DNA of 52,229 nucleotides from Caldilineales bacterium (GTDB taxonomy: Bacteria; Chloroflexota; Anaerolineae; J102). Location of the stretch: positions 1-52,229 of the forward strand of contig JAGFJG010000015.1 in the NCBI GenBank assembly GCA_024102915.1. The letters run 5' to 3'. Below the pieces are notes generated by a model. It did not search any database, was not told the DNA's origin, and worked only from the letters and a program-made list of their open reading frames with translations. The position numbers were made by a program, and so were the translations under genes. Of the stretch, positions 43,812 to 52,229 are shown in pieces (position 1 is the stretch's first letter; each line of letters starts with the position of its first letter).

Positions 43812-45602
43812 GTGCGATTCACCAAGATAGTCTGTACGATTGGCCCTGCTAGCAGCGACCCATCCATTCTGGCGCAACTCATGCGCGCCGGCATGGACGT
43901 GGCGCGCATCAATTTCTCGCACGGCAGCCATGCCGACCACGCCGACACCATCCGGCGCATCCGCTCCATCTCCGATGAATTGGATCGGCCCATTGCCATC
44001 CTGGCCGATCTGCAGGGGCCCAAGCTGCGGGTGGGAGCGTTGCCGAATGAGGGTGTGCAATTGCAGGTGGGAAAACTGATACCGCTCACCACCGATCCGG
44101 CCCCAAACAATGCCATCCCCTGCCAGTACGAAGAGCTGCCCAGCCTGGTCCAACCGGGGGATCGGCTGCTGCTGGACGATGGTTTGATCGAACTCGAGGT
44201 CGAATCGGCCAGCGCCGGAGATATTCAAGCCCGGGTGATCACGGGCGGCGTCCTGTACTCGAACAAGGGCATTAATCTCCCCCGAGCTGATTCGCGAATC
44301 CCGGCCATCACCGAGAAAGATCGACAGGATTTACTCTTCGCCGTGGAACAGCGTGTGGATTGGATAGCGCTTTCTTTTGTGCGCGAGGCCGATGAACTGC
44401 TGGAGTTGCGCGCCTTGTTGCGTAAACATGGACGCGCCGGGCAATTGCCGCAGATCATCGCCAAAATCGAGAAGCCAGAAGCGGTCGAAAATATCGAATC
44501 CATTTTGCAGGCTGCTGACGGCATCATGGTTGCGCGCGGCGATTTGGGCATCGAACTGCCCACCGAGGAAGTTCCCCTCACACAGAAGCGCATCATCCGG
44601 CTCTGTAATCGGGCCGGGCGGCCAGTGATCACCGCCACGCAGATGCTTGACTCGATGATCCGGAACCCCAGGCCCACGCGGGCCGAAGCCAGCGATGTGG
44701 CCAACGCCGTGCTCGACGGCACTGATGCGGTCATGCTCTCGGCTGAAACCGCCGCTGGCCGCTATCCTGTACAGGCTGTACAGACCATGGCCCGTATTGT
44801 GACCAGAGTCGAATCGGAGTTGCCGGTGCAGCGCGAGCGCAAATCGATTGAGTCGCGCTATAACTATGCCGCCCAGGCGATTGCGCATGCCGCCAGCGAT
44901 CTGGCAAAGAACCTGGGCGCGTCTGCCATCATCGCCCCCACCACATCGGGCTATACCGCCCGTCAGATCTCACGATACCGGCCAGGATTGCCCGTTATTG
45001 CCGTCACCCCGAATCCCATGGTGCGGCGGCAATTGAACCTGCACTGGGGGCTATTCCCGATTTTTTCGCCGCGACGCAACACCACGGACGAGGTGATTTC
45101 CGACGCCGTGGAAGTGGCGCAGAAGAAAGGCTTTGTGAAGGAGGGCGAGTTGGTGGTGATCACTGCAGGCGCAGGAGGCAGCACGCCGGGCACAACCAAT
45201 CTGATCAAAGTGCAGTTGATTGAGGAAGTGCTGGCGCGAGGCACGGGCATCGGTCAGGAAAAGGTGCGCGGGAAGGTGCGCAAACTGACGCCGCCATTGC
45301 GCCATGACCTCAAGTTCGACCTGACCGACATCGTGGTCGCCCACGCCCTGGACAGCAGTTGGCAACAGATGATCACCCATGCCGGGGCGATCGTGGTAGA
45401 GGAGGGCAGCCGCCAATCCTATGCCGCCCGCCTGGCCGAAGACCTGCACATCCCGGCGCTGGTGGGCGCCACCGGGGCCTTTCAGAATGCGGTGGAAGGC
45501 GAGAAGGTGGTGCTCGATCCGGTTCGGGGTATGCTCTATCGCGGCGTCAGCCTGGATGATGTAAGCGCAGCCAAGCTGGCGAATCCGCCGCAACCGAAAT
45601 AA
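43812..45602 (+). CDS. pyk: Pyruvate kinase with C-terminal PEP-utiliser-like domain
   Basis: Final ATP-yielding step of glycolysis (PEP + ADP to pyruvate). The 596-residue protein has the barrel with substrate residues in ARINFSHG and the catalytic Lys in IIAKIEKPEAVENI, the MVARGDLGIELP metal site, and the MLSAETAAGRYP segment. After the usual C domain (ending about 480), an extra domain of about 100 residues resembles the PEP-synthase mobile domain, as in Geobacillus-type enzymes; its SHAA motif is changed to SYAA (EEGSRQSYAARL), so it cannot be phosphorylated on His. The start is a GTG at 43812. A small Cys-rich gene follows after 12 bases. Confidence 0.95.
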   Translation: MRFTKIVCTIGPASSDPSILAQLMRAGMDVARINFSHGSHADHADTIRRIRSISDELDRPIAILADLQGPKLRVGALPNEGVQLQVGKLIPLTTDPAPNNAIPCQYEELPSLVQPGDRLLLDDGLIELEVESASAGDIQARVITGGVLYSNKGINLPRADSRIPAITEKDRQDLLFAVEQRVDWIALSFVREADELLELRALLRKHGRAGQLPQIIAKIEKPEAVENIESILQAADGIMVARGDLGIELPTEEVPLTQKRIIRLCNRAGRPVITATQMLDSMIRNPRPTRAEASDVANAVLDGTDAVMLSAETAAGRYPVQAVQTMARIVTRVESELPVQRERKSIESRYNYAAQAIAHAASDLAKNLGASAIIAPTTSGYTARQISRYRPGLPVIAVTPNPMVRRQLNLHWGLFPIFSPRRNTTDEVISDAVEVAQKKGFVKEGELVVITAGAGGSTPGTTNLIKVQLIEEVLARGTGIGQEKVRGKVRKLTPPLRHDLKFDLTDIVVAHALDSSWQQMITHAGAIVVEEGSRQSYAARLAEDLHIPALVGATGAFQNAVEGEKVVLDPVRGMLYRGVSLDDVSAAKLANPPQPK

Positions 45603-45614
45603 CAGGGTGTTCAC

Positions 45615-45863
45615 GTGAAGGGGTTGCAGCGCTGGTGGCTGCGATTGCGCGGTCATGACTGCTATTCCTGCCAGTTCTGCGAGGTGTTCCGTAGCACCGG
45701 CGATGGCCAGGTCAGCCGCCTGCATTCATTCTGCCGGAATCCGCAATCGCCCTATGCCGACCGGCCAATTCCGCTCGACCGGTGGTGTGATTTCTGGCAG
45801 CGGGCCGAGGATGGACGAAAAGGCCAGCCGGAAGAACTCAACCGGACAGGATTGACGACGTAG
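45615..45863 (+). CDS. Small Cys-rich protein downstream of pyruvate kinase
   Basis: An 82-residue open frame with a GTG start, 12 bases after pyk. Five Cys residues, C16-x2-C19-x2-C22 and C40, C58, and aromatic residues between them (CYSCQFCEVF, then DRWCDFW), look like a small metal-binding domain. No family was recognised. Spacing and composition suggest a real gene co-transcribed with pyk, but there is no good ribosome binding site. Confidence 0.5.
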   Translation: MKGLQRWWLRLRGHDCYSCQFCEVFRSTGDGQVSRLHSFCRNPQSPYADRPIPLDRWCDFWQRAEDGRKGQPEELNRTGLTT

Positions 45864-45956
45864 ATCGAGCGCGTTCAAACGGACGAAAGTTGACGAAGGA
45901 ACGACAGTAATCAGTTGAGTTCCGTCACTGAATACCGATCACTGCTTTCGGTCGAA

Positions 45957-46319
45957 CTACTGGCGCACAAAATACCAGACATACCCCAGCCCAATCCACA
46001 GGATCGTGGCGATCGCCAGCACGATCTTGAAACTGGCGTGCAGAGTCTTGTGGCGAAATCCGTACATGCCCGCCCAGCCGCCGATGAATCCGCCCGCCAG
46101 CGCCGCCCCGTGCAGGACGATTTCGGGCACGCGACCGCCGCCGACCTTCGCCTGCGTTTTATCGTAGCCATAAAGGAAAAAGGTGACAGCGCTGGCAGCC
46201 GCAATCCACAAGAGAAAGGGGTCAAGCGATGTGAACCAGGCCAGGGCGAGAAAGGCTGCCAGAGCGAGGCCGACGGCGATAAAAGCAAAGGTGTACTTGG
46301 GGGATCGGCGGCGAGCCAT
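45957..46319 (-). CDS. DUF1294 membrane protein
   Basis: A 120-residue protein with about three or four hydrophobic helices. The DUF1294 pattern is clear: FFLYGYDKTQAKVGGGRVPE, then GGFIGGWAGMYGFRHKT. In other bacteria the domain is often fused to a cold-shock domain; here it is free-standing. AAGGAG lies 7 bases before the ATG inside the end of the HAD gene, only 2 bases of non-coding sequence separate the two genes, and they are clearly co-expressed. Function unknown. Confidence 0.85.
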   Translation of the reverse strand: MARRRSPKYTFAFIAVGLALAAFLALAWFTSLDPFLLWIAAASAVTFFLYGYDKTQAKVGGGRVPEIVLHGAALAGGFIGGWAGMYGFRHKTLHASFKIVLAIATILWIGLGYVWYFVRQ

Positions 46320-46321
46320 GC

Positions 46322-46933
46322 TCAGTCTCCTTGTGCGAGCAAGCGGCGAATTTCGGAAATGGTCTGTGCTGTGGTTTGGAACTGGATGGCGTGCATGCCC
46401 AAGACCTGCGCACCCCGGATGTTTTCCGGCAAGTCATCGATGAATATCGCCTGGTTGGGGTTCACGCCCAGGCGGTCGAGCGTGCGTTGGTAAATCTCAG
46501 CGTCCGGTTTGGCGATGCCCTCCTCCGCCGAGATCACCATCAAATCGACCTCCTGATCTAACCCGAATTTAGACGCGAAAGTCGCGCGCGCTTCCGACCA
46601 GGCGTTGCTGAGGATGCCGATTTTGTAGCCGGATCGCAACTCACGCATGAGATCGATCATCGCCTCGTCCCGATATTCGCCCAGCCAGAAATCCTGCTGC
46701 AATCGTGCCAGATCGGCGGCGTTCAATTCGAAGCGGGCGGCGATCTCATCCCAGATTGCCTGTTCGGGAACCCGACCCAACACCGCCTGCCAGCAGACTT
46801 CGCTGTGAAAAACCAGGCGGTCAAGACGACCCGGCTGCAAACCCAGGCGTTGCTCCCATGCCGCCTGCCCCGGCTTGCCATCGAAATGAACCAGCACGCC
46901 GCCGAAATCAAAGATGATTGCCTGAATCCCCAT
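46322..46933 (-). CDS. HAD-superfamily hydrolase
   Basis: A 203-residue HAD subfamily IA-type phosphatase. Motif I is IIFDFGGVLV (nucleophile Asp9), motif II is ILSN near 107-110, motif III Lys is K142 in IAKPDAEIY, and motif IV is IFIDDLPENI. The small cap follows motif I, as in YihX-like sugar phosphatases. The open frame continues far upstream inside the beta-lactamase-like gene in another frame, but MGIQAIIFDF at 46933, 2 bases after the previous stop codon, is the proper start. Substrate unknown. Confidence 0.88.
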   Translation of the reverse strand: MGIQAIIFDFGGVLVHFDGKPGQAAWEQRLGLQPGRLDRLVFHSEVCWQAVLGRVPEQAIWDEIAARFELNAADLARLQQDFWLGEYRDEAMIDLMRELRSGYKIGILSNAWSEARATFASKFGLDQEVDLMVISAEEGIAKPDAEIYQRTLDRLGVNPNQAIFIDDLPENIRGAQVLGMHAIQFQTTAQTISEIRRLLAQGD

Positions 46934-46935
46934 CC

Positions 46936-48405
46936 CTACCTCGCTGTTTTCTGCTCTTCCTCGCTGAATGGCGGCAACTGCTCCTGCCCTGCGCGCGCCA
47001 GATAGAAATTCCAGATGATGCGGCTGATGTCGTTCATCAGGGGGTTGCTGTAATCCCATACCACCCAGCCGTGCTGATAGACAAAAATAGCCAGCGAATA
47101 GGGCCCCTCCGGCCCGTAGATCAGGGCGACGTCGCCTTGGGTGTCGGTGCCATAGCCATGCTTGTGCGCCACGCGGGTGCCCTTGGGCGTGCCGTATTTG
47201 ATCAGGAACCCCATCGGGTTTTGCTCCATCCATCCGACCAATTCCTGGCACTCGGCCTGCGTGATCTTCTCGGGATAGGCGGCCAGCAGGTTGCCCTTGC
47301 CCTCGGCGCATTGCCCGATCTCGGCCATGAGCACGCCCACATCCTCCGGTGTGGTTTGCATGGCGGGATCGGGGAAGGTATTGTATTCGGGATTGGTGTT
47401 GGCCGGGGTGCGGATGGCGGGCGGGGTGATATCGCTGTCGTAGGGTACGGCGATGAAGGTGTTTTGCAGGCCCAATTCGCGACTGAAATCGGTGACGATG
47501 CGCGCCCCGGCGATCGTGTCTTCGCCGCCGATGTAATACATCAGGGCATTGGCCGCGGCGTTGCTGGCCGTCTCCGATTTGACCGTGTCGCTGATCCAAC
47601 GGCTCATGGTGTCGTTGAGCGGCAGATCGTTGTCATAATAGACTCGCAGCAGGATCGGCAGCTTGACCGTGCTCATGCCGGCGAAGGCGGTGTCGGCGTC
47701 GACGTCGATCTCAGAGCCGGTATTCAAATCCTGGAAATAGAGGCTGTAAATGCCGGGGAATCGCTCCAGCCGGGCGTTGAGGGCGTCGGCCAGGGTGTCG
47801 AAATCAGGCGGCAGGGAGGGCGTTTCGTGCAGGATCATGCGGGCTTCCCGATCGTAGGCATCGGTGAAGGCGGCGATGATGTCGATGGCGCTCTCGTTCA
47901 GATCGGTGGTGCGGCCGGGCTGGCCGGGTACAAAGGAGAGGGTGTCGAGATTGCCGCGGGCCGGGGTGGGGTCGTTGTCATACAGTTCGGACTGCTCGTG
48001 CAGCCACACGCCCAGTTTGGCCCGGTCATAGTTGTAGCGCAAAGCGACATGCCCGCCCAAAGGCTGTTGCCCGCCCAGATACAGTAAGAAGTCGCGCAGA
48101 TAGTAAAGCCCTTTGCCGTACTGTTGGGCCTCCTCGATCATGCCCTCGGCGTCGATTGTGAACCCGATCTCCTCCGGCTTGAGCACCAGGCGGCGGTCGC
48201 CGTGATAAATAAGGATGGGCGATTCGAATACACTGCGCAGATTGGCCGCCGCCTCGGCGGCATCCGCTCCGCCCACGCTGACCCCGCCCATGATCACGCC
48301 CGGCGGAACTGCATCGCGCGAGGCGCGAAAATCCATGTAGCGTGGGCCGAAATAGACGAGGGCGGCGACGAGAAGAATAAAAACGAGGAGACGAACGTAT
48401 TTCAT
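46936..48405 (-). CDS. Membrane-anchored class A beta-lactamase-like protein with peptidoglycan-binding domain
   Basis: A 489-residue extracytoplasmic protein. An N-terminal transmembrane or signal helix (4-20) is followed by a VanW/YkuD-type PG_binding_4 module (about 36-145, VIMGGVSVGGADAAEAAANL) and a class A serine beta-lactamase fold from about 175. The nucleophile motif is S245-T-V-K248. The SDN triad is altered (A280-S-N282) and the KTG triad reads KHG (415-417), so classic beta-lactam hydrolysis is doubtful; a cell-wall amidase or scaffolding role is possible. It is the first of three tightly spaced genes with the HAD and DUF1294 genes. TAAAAT lies about 18 bases before the ATG. Confidence 0.82.
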   Translation of the reverse strand: MKYVRLLVFILLVAALVYFGPRYMDFRASRDAVPPGVIMGGVSVGGADAAEAAANLRSVFESPILIYHGDRRLVLKPEEIGFTIDAEGMIEEAQQYGKGLYYLRDFLLYLGGQQPLGGHVALRYNYDRAKLGVWLHEQSELYDNDPTPARGNLDTLSFVPGQPGRTTDLNESAIDIIAAFTDAYDREARMILHETPSLPPDFDTLADALNARLERFPGIYSLYFQDLNTGSEIDVDADTAFAGMSTVKLPILLRVYYDNDLPLNDTMSRWISDTVKSETASNAAANALMYYIGGEDTIAGARIVTDFSRELGLQNTFIAVPYDSDITPPAIRTPANTNPEYNTFPDPAMQTTPEDVGVLMAEIGQCAEGKGNLLAAYPEKITQAECQELVGWMEQNPMGFLIKYGTPKGTRVAHKHGYGTDTQGDVALIYGPEGPYSLAIFVYQHGWVVWDYSNPLMNDISRIIWNFYLARAGQEQLPPFSEEEQKTAR

Positions 48406-48483
48406 AGATTGAGCCGACCCACTATTTTACACGATCACGCTCGCCGAAACCGTATTCTATCTTGCGTGTTTCGCACCCAGCCC

Positions 48484-50043
48484 CTATTCCCACTCAATCG
48501 TCCCAGGCGGCTTTGAGGTGATATCGTAAACCACGCGATTGATGCCCTCCACTTCGTTGACGATGCGGTTGGCCATGCGGCCAAGCACATCGTAGGGGAT
48601 CTTAGCCCAGTCCGCCGTCATGAAATCATCGGTGGTGACCACGCGGATGGCGGCCACATTGGCGTAGGTGCGGTAATCGCCCATCACGCCCACGCTGCGC
48701 ACGGGCAGCAGCACGGCAAAAGCCTGGGCGGTGGCGCGATAGAGATTGGCCGCCTCCAATTCCTGGATGACGATGGCGTCGGCCTGACGCAGGGTTTCCA
48801 GCCGTTCCCAGGTCACATCGCCGAGGATGCGGATGGCAAGGCCGGGGCCGGGAAAAGGGTGTCGCCAGACGATGCGTTCGGGCAGGCCCAATGCCAGGCC
48901 CACGCGGCGCACCTCATCTTTGAACAGAAATCGCAACGGTTCGAGCAACTCGAATTCGATGTCGTCGGGCAGGCCGCCTACGTTGTGATGCGTCTTGATC
49001 GTGCGGGCGGCTTGCTCGCGGCTGCCGGACGCGCTCTCGATCACGTCGGGGTAAAGAGTGCCCTGAGCGAGGAATCGGTAGGGCTGGCCCGATTCTTCTG
49101 AAACCAGGCGGGCGGCCTCGGCCTCGAACACGCGCACGAATCGTCGCCCGATCGCTTTGCGTTTCTCCTCCGGGTCGCTCATCCCGGCCAGGTCTTGTAG
49201 GAATTGCTCGGTGGCATTGACCGCTTCCAAGCGGATGCCGTGGGCGCGTTGAAAAGTGTCGATCACTTCGTCGGCTTCACCCAGGCGCAACAGGCCGTGA
49301 TCGACGAACACGCAGGTAAGCTGGTCGCCGATGGCGCGATGAATCAGCGCCGCCGCCACCGATGAATCGACGCCGCCGCTGAGACCGCAGAGCACGCGGC
49401 CATCACCCACTTGTTTGCGAATGGCGGCGACGTTCTCGTCGATGAAATTGCCGGGCGTCCAATCGGCATGCAGTTCGGCCACATCGAACAGGAAATTGCG
49501 CAGCAAGTCCAGGCCCTGGTGCGTGTGCTGCACTTCGGGATGAAATTGCACGGCATAGCGGCGGTTGGCGATGTCGCCCATCATGGCGCAGGTATCGCCG
49601 CGTGAACGGCCCAACGCCTCCCAACCATCCGGCAAACCCTCGACGTGGTCGCTGTGGCTCATCCACACATGCAGGCTGGCAGGCAAGGCTTCGATCAGGG
49701 GGGCGGTTCCGGTCAGATTCACCTCGGTGTGACCGAACTCGCGGGCGCTGGCTGGGGCGACATGGCCGCCAAGGGCATGGGCCAGCGCCTGCATACCATA
49801 GCAAATACCCAGCACCGGCCTGCCGCTGACGATCACCGGGTCGGGCAGCCGTGGAGCGTTGGGCTCATAGATGCTGGCGGGGCCGCCGGAGAGGATGAAG
49901 GCGTCGGCCTGAGCGAAGTGATCGGCGGGCGCATCCCAGTGCACCAGTTCGCTGTACACGCCCAGGTCGCGCACGCGGCGAGCGATCAGTTGGGCGGTCT
50001 GCGAGCCGAAGTCGATGACGATGACAGTGTGGCGGTCAGGCAT
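48484..50043 (-). CDS. guaA: GMP synthase (glutamine-hydrolysing)
   Basis: Converts XMP to GMP with ATP and glutamine. The 519-residue protein has the class I glutamine amidotransferase with C81 in LGICYGMQ and the His-Glu pair in VQFHPEVQ, then the ATP-pyrophosphatase domain with the PP-loop GLSGGVDSS near residue 220, and the dimerisation domain ending KPPGTIEWE, the typical C terminus. It is preceded by the AlkZ-family gene with a 39-base gap. guaB is not in this window. No guanine riboswitch fold was noticed in the short upstream gap. Confidence 0.96.
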   Translation of the reverse strand: MPDRHTVIVIDFGSQTAQLIARRVRDLGVYSELVHWDAPADHFAQADAFILSGGPASIYEPNAPRLPDPVIVSGRPVLGICYGMQALAHALGGHVAPASAREFGHTEVNLTGTAPLIEALPASLHVWMSHSDHVEGLPDGWEALGRSRGDTCAMMGDIANRRYAVQFHPEVQHTHQGLDLLRNFLFDVAELHADWTPGNFIDENVAAIRKQVGDGRVLCGLSGGVDSSVAAALIHRAIGDQLTCVFVDHGLLRLGEADEVIDTFQRAHGIRLEAVNATEQFLQDLAGMSDPEEKRKAIGRRFVRVFEAEAARLVSEESGQPYRFLAQGTLYPDVIESASGSREQAARTIKTHHNVGGLPDDIEFELLEPLRFLFKDEVRRVGLALGLPERIVWRHPFPGPGLAIRILGDVTWERLETLRQADAIVIQELEAANLYRATAQAFAVLLPVRSVGVMGDYRTYANVAAIRVVTTDDFMTADWAKIPYDVLGRMANRIVNEVEGINRVVYDITSKPPGTIEWE

Positions 50044-50082
50044 AGATAACGAAGCGCTAGGGGCGTCCAGAGTGAATCGAGT

Positions 50083-51165
50083 TCAATGCCGGTATTTTAC
50101 CTCAACTTCCTTCTGGACGAAGCGTCCGTATCGCAGCGCGGATTGCTCGATCAAATCCTCGACGCCCGATCGAGGCGGATGGAAGAAATCGAGTTCTATC
50201 TCCACCTTTTTTGTCCTGATTGTTCGTTTCCAAACTCCCTCGACCTGGGCGTCTATCGCTATCGTCGGCCAGAACACGCCGTTGCTGGATACGGCTCGCT
50301 TATGGTTTTCGTGGGGAAGTGCGGCGCTGCGATCTCGATAGCTGATGACGAATTCATCGTATGCGGGCAACAAGTGCGTTGACTCGATCTCTCTGCCTCG
50401 CAACGATAGTGAATCGGCAAACCAGTATGTGTGCGATTCGATTGTTTCGGAATCGAGTTCCGCCTGCACCAATTCAAGGGCGCTCCTGGCATCGCCTGCG
50501 GACAGGCCCGACCACCAGATAAAATCCTGCACTGTGGCCGGGCCATGGCTTCTGAAGTACGTTCTGGCCAGCTTCGCCAGGGCCTCGTCTCTGGGCAGAG
50601 GTGTTGCCTGCGGGACTCTTTCCGCCAACAGCGCATAGGTCTGCTTGCCGTTTTTCATCGGGCCGCTGCAGATGATGCCGTCCAACTCGGCCAGCATGAA
50701 AAGATGCGAAGCTCGATTCTCATCGGTAGCGATTTGCGCCTGATTGAGTTGGGCGATTAGCGCCTCGCGCGTCAAAGACTGTGCGTCTTTCAATGCAGCC
50801 TCAATGACCCTGGCGCTTTTCGCAACCACATCCCCGGAAAGCCCCAATTGCTTGTGGCGAGATCGGAGGCCTGCTTTGATGTGTGGGGCGGTCAATTCCA
50901 GCATCCAGTGGATATCGTCCGCCGCCACGAAATGCCAGGTCGGCCTCAGGACATGCGTTCTGAGAATGTCCCCTTTGTTAAGGGCTGCATTGATTTCAAG
51001 CTCGGTGGCATGGGGAAGTCGAACGCCGATCGCCCATTTCGCCATTGCAAAATCCTGGGCCTGCATGGCTCCCATCCAGCCGACGATTTCCCGTGGCGTC
51101 GTCAGTGTTGTTCCCGCAATATGCTGTTGTGCAAGTCGTTTGGGGGCAATATCAAGTAATCTCAT
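50083..51165 (-). CDS. AlkZ-family winged-helix DNA glycosylase
   Basis: A 360-residue protein of the HTH_42/AlkZ family, which unhooks interstrand crosslinks or removes alkylated bases. The catalytic QxQ is present in MGAMQAQDFA (residues 31-40), the LRPTWHFVAADDIHWML segment and the GPATVQDFIWWSGL winged helix follow, and the conserved LLPAYDEFVISYRDRS is near 265-280. Cytoplasmic. Its ATG overlaps the HNH stop codon (ATGA), linking it to a putative nuclease. The DNA is moderately less GC-rich than the housekeeping genes. In Streptomyces AlkZ is a self-resistance enzyme; the YcaQ/AlkX branch is a general repair enzyme, and this sequence cannot be placed by eye. Confidence 0.85.
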   Translation of the reverse strand: MRLLDIAPKRLAQQHIAGTTLTTPREIVGWMGAMQAQDFAMAKWAIGVRLPHATELEINAALNKGDILRTHVLRPTWHFVAADDIHWMLELTAPHIKAGLRSRHKQLGLSGDVVAKSARVIEAALKDAQSLTREALIAQLNQAQIATDENRASHLFMLAELDGIICSGPMKNGKQTYALLAERVPQATPLPRDEALAKLARTYFRSHGPATVQDFIWWSGLSAGDARSALELVQAELDSETIESHTYWFADSLSLRGREIESTHLLPAYDEFVISYRDRSAALPHENHKRAVSSNGVFWPTIAIDAQVEGVWKRTIRTKKVEIELDFFHPPRSGVEDLIEQSALRYGRFVQKEVEVKYRH

Positions 51166-52133
51166 TCCTCAGTTGAAAACCCAAATTCCGGTGCATCCCC
51201 AGCACCAACAAACCAATCTCTAGTAGTACGGTCCGTCAAGAACCTAGACAGACCCGGATATGGATAATCAACACGCTCCGGTCCACGATACTGAGGGCAG
51301 TAATCCATGTAACCTAAGATATCGCCGCGACTGACAAGCAGCCGACCGGCATCAATTCGGTACGTAGGAGAGATTTCTTCTCTAACTCGGTCACAAATGT
51401 AATTTGCAGCACGCGTTAGTTCAAAAGTTAGATCGTGTAACAAATCAACATGATGCTCGTATCTATCTAAATCTCGAAAATAGAAAGGGTTCCAACCATC
51501 TCCTGTATAGAATTTTATGGTCATGTATTCCAAATCATACTTTTCAACATGTCTAAAAAACGTATCTAGTAAATCCGCGAGCACATTGCCGAAGTTGCGA
51601 AAGGCATTTTCAATGCTAACATATCTTTGAGGCCAGACGCGCGATAATAACCAGCGTTGCATCTCTACCAAATGATCACAAACTTCTCGATTTATAGATG
51701 GTACTGGTGCTAGTAGCCCTGAAGTCCATTCTACCCACGCGTCGAGCGAGGCTTTCTTTTCCCACTCAACTACGTATGCGGCATATATTTCCTCATCCTG
51801 CTGCTTCGCTTTGTCATAACCTTCGAGTTTTTCGCGAACCCAAGATTCGTGTTGTTTCTTAAGGTACTGAAGTTTCTTAACTGTATAATCGTTCCGTTGA
51901 TCATCGACCTGTTTGTGATGATTCTTGCATAACAAAATCAGATTATTGTAGTCATCTCTTCGGTCGACGGGGAGTGACTCTTCACCTCTCGGTCCGCCCT
52001 CTTGCCGTGCTACGATGTGACACTCGTCGCCAACAAGAGATTCATCATCTGCTCCAGCTTTTTCAGTTGTAAGTTCAATTCTACAGATGGCGCAACGATT
52101 CGCGAGAGTGTAAACTTCGTTCTGTAATTTCAA
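51162..52133 (-). CDS. HNH endonuclease domain protein, probably 5'-truncated
   Basis: A 323-residue product with an N-terminal HNH nuclease: C14-x2-C17, H39 in GDECHIVAR, and DDYNNLILLCKNHH with N63/N64, C69 and H72/H73. The remaining 220 residues are helical, aromatic-rich and unassigned. The only available start is a TTG at 52133, with a stop codon three codons upstream in frame and no ribosome binding site; HNH relatives have several more residues before the first Cys, so the 5' end appears clipped. The coding sequence is visibly AT-richer than the rest of the window, a sign of recent transfer. It overlaps the AlkZ-family gene by ATGA. Whether it is a restriction or mobile-element nuclease is unclear. 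Confidence 0.75.
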   Translation of the reverse strand: MKLQNEVYTLANRCAICRIELTTEKAGADDESLVGDECHIVARQEGGPRGEESLPVDRRDDYNNLILLCKNHHKQVDDQRNDYTVKKLQYLKKQHESWVREKLEGYDKAKQQDEEIYAAYVVEWEKKASLDAWVEWTSGLLAPVPSINREVCDHLVEMQRWLLSRVWPQRYVSIENAFRNFGNVLADLLDTFFRHVEKYDLEYMTIKFYTGDGWNPFYFRDLDRYEHHVDLLHDLTFELTRAANYICDRVREEISPTYRIDAGRLLVSRGDILGYMDYCPQYRGPERVDYPYPGLSRFLTDRTTRDWFVGAGDAPEFGFSTEE

Positions 52134-52137
52134 GGCA

Positions 52138-52202
52138 GTAGGTCATGGTGTATCCTCTGGTGACCAATCAAATCACTAGCAAGGAGCACAGCCATGACCT
52201 AC
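52138..52202. repeat. Perfect 11-bp inverted repeat next to the HNH gene
   Basis: GTAGGTCATGG (52138-52148) and CCATGACCTAC (52192-52202) are exact reverse complements 43 bases apart. The right arm includes the ATG of the rightward open frame at 52194. The left arm lies 5 bases outside the clipped HNH start, consistent with a mobile-element end or operator. Confidence 0.55.
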
Positions 52203-52229
52203 GAGCAGAATTGTACCTTACCATCAGCC
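52194..52229 (+). CDS. Start of a rightward gene, possibly a transposase (partial)
   Basis: Twelve codons, MTYEQNCTLPSA, run off the window edge. AAGGAG at 52181-52186 is 7 bases before the ATG. The beginning is like that of some IS256/mutator-type transposases I recall from Chloroflexota, but this is far too short to prove. The inverted repeat around it and the clipped HNH gene on its left favour an insertion sequence. Confidence 0.35.
   Translation, partial: MTYEQNCTLPSA

Overview
The window looks like a chromosomal segment of a GC-rich bacterium, most plausibly a member of the Chloroflexota (Anaerolineae-like). The pointers are a Thr/Pro-rich linker in front of a TolB-like propeller, a short MshC-like cysteinyl-tRNA synthetase, a PgpH/YbeY/DgkA/YqeY block, frequent ATGA start-stop overlaps, and several promoters placed so close to the ATG that the mRNA would be leaderless. 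There is no rRNA, tRNA or CRISPR array here, so the taxonomic call is inference. Most of the window is densely packed housekeeping and accessory genes; only the far right end (about 51.1-52.2 kb) is visibly AT-richer and looks acquired.

Layout. 0-6 kb: histidine ammonia-lyase and a CoA-pyrophosphatase-type Nudix enzyme (minus strand), divergent from a serine hydrolase; then an ECF sigma factor with an overlapping zinc-finger anti-sigma gene, and mannose-6-phosphate isomerase. 6-13.4 kb: two giant adjacent genes (1386 and 1030 residues) of unknown function, clearly one transcription unit and the least explained part of the window. 13.7-17.1 kb: yqeY-pgpH-ybeY-dgkA, a coupled envelope / c-di-AMP / rRNA-maturation operon. 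17.2-17.4 kb: a compact GC-rich element made of consecutive hairpins. 17.5-24 kb: an AlbA/RecG-C-like ATP-binding regulator, a membrane-anchored unknown translationally coupled to lon, lon itself, and folC.

24.2-33.5 kb: an ATP-grasp gene broken by a one-base frameshift, an MFS transporter, a YhhN-family membrane protein, a pRiA4b/IS1096-passenger-like acidic protein paired with an AlkZ-related protein, a TolB-like propeller lipid-face protein, an aminoglycoside-type nucleotidyltransferase, a SpoIIE/RsbU-type phosphatase with an N-terminal zinc ribbon, and a membrane-anchored helix-hairpin-helix protein. 33.7-38.1 kb: a heterodimeric ABC exporter with one degenerate ATP site, then a phasin-like gene whose promoter is overlaid by two palindromic operators and which ends in a good terminator.

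38.3-52.2 kb: cysS, a glycosidase-fold protein lacking the usual Asn-Glu catalytic pair and a gamma-glutamyltransferase as one coupled unit; a ParB-like protein; pyruvate kinase with a PEP-utiliser tail plus a tiny Cys-rich gene; then a leftward series of DUF1294, HAD hydrolase, class-A-beta-lactamase-like protein, guaA, an AlkZ-family glycosylase and an HNH nuclease. The HNH gene appears clipped at its 5' end next to a perfect inverted repeat and the first codons of a rightward gene that may be a transposase. Between genes, at least five copies of a palindromic AATCTGCG-type repeat occur, always outside coding sequence.
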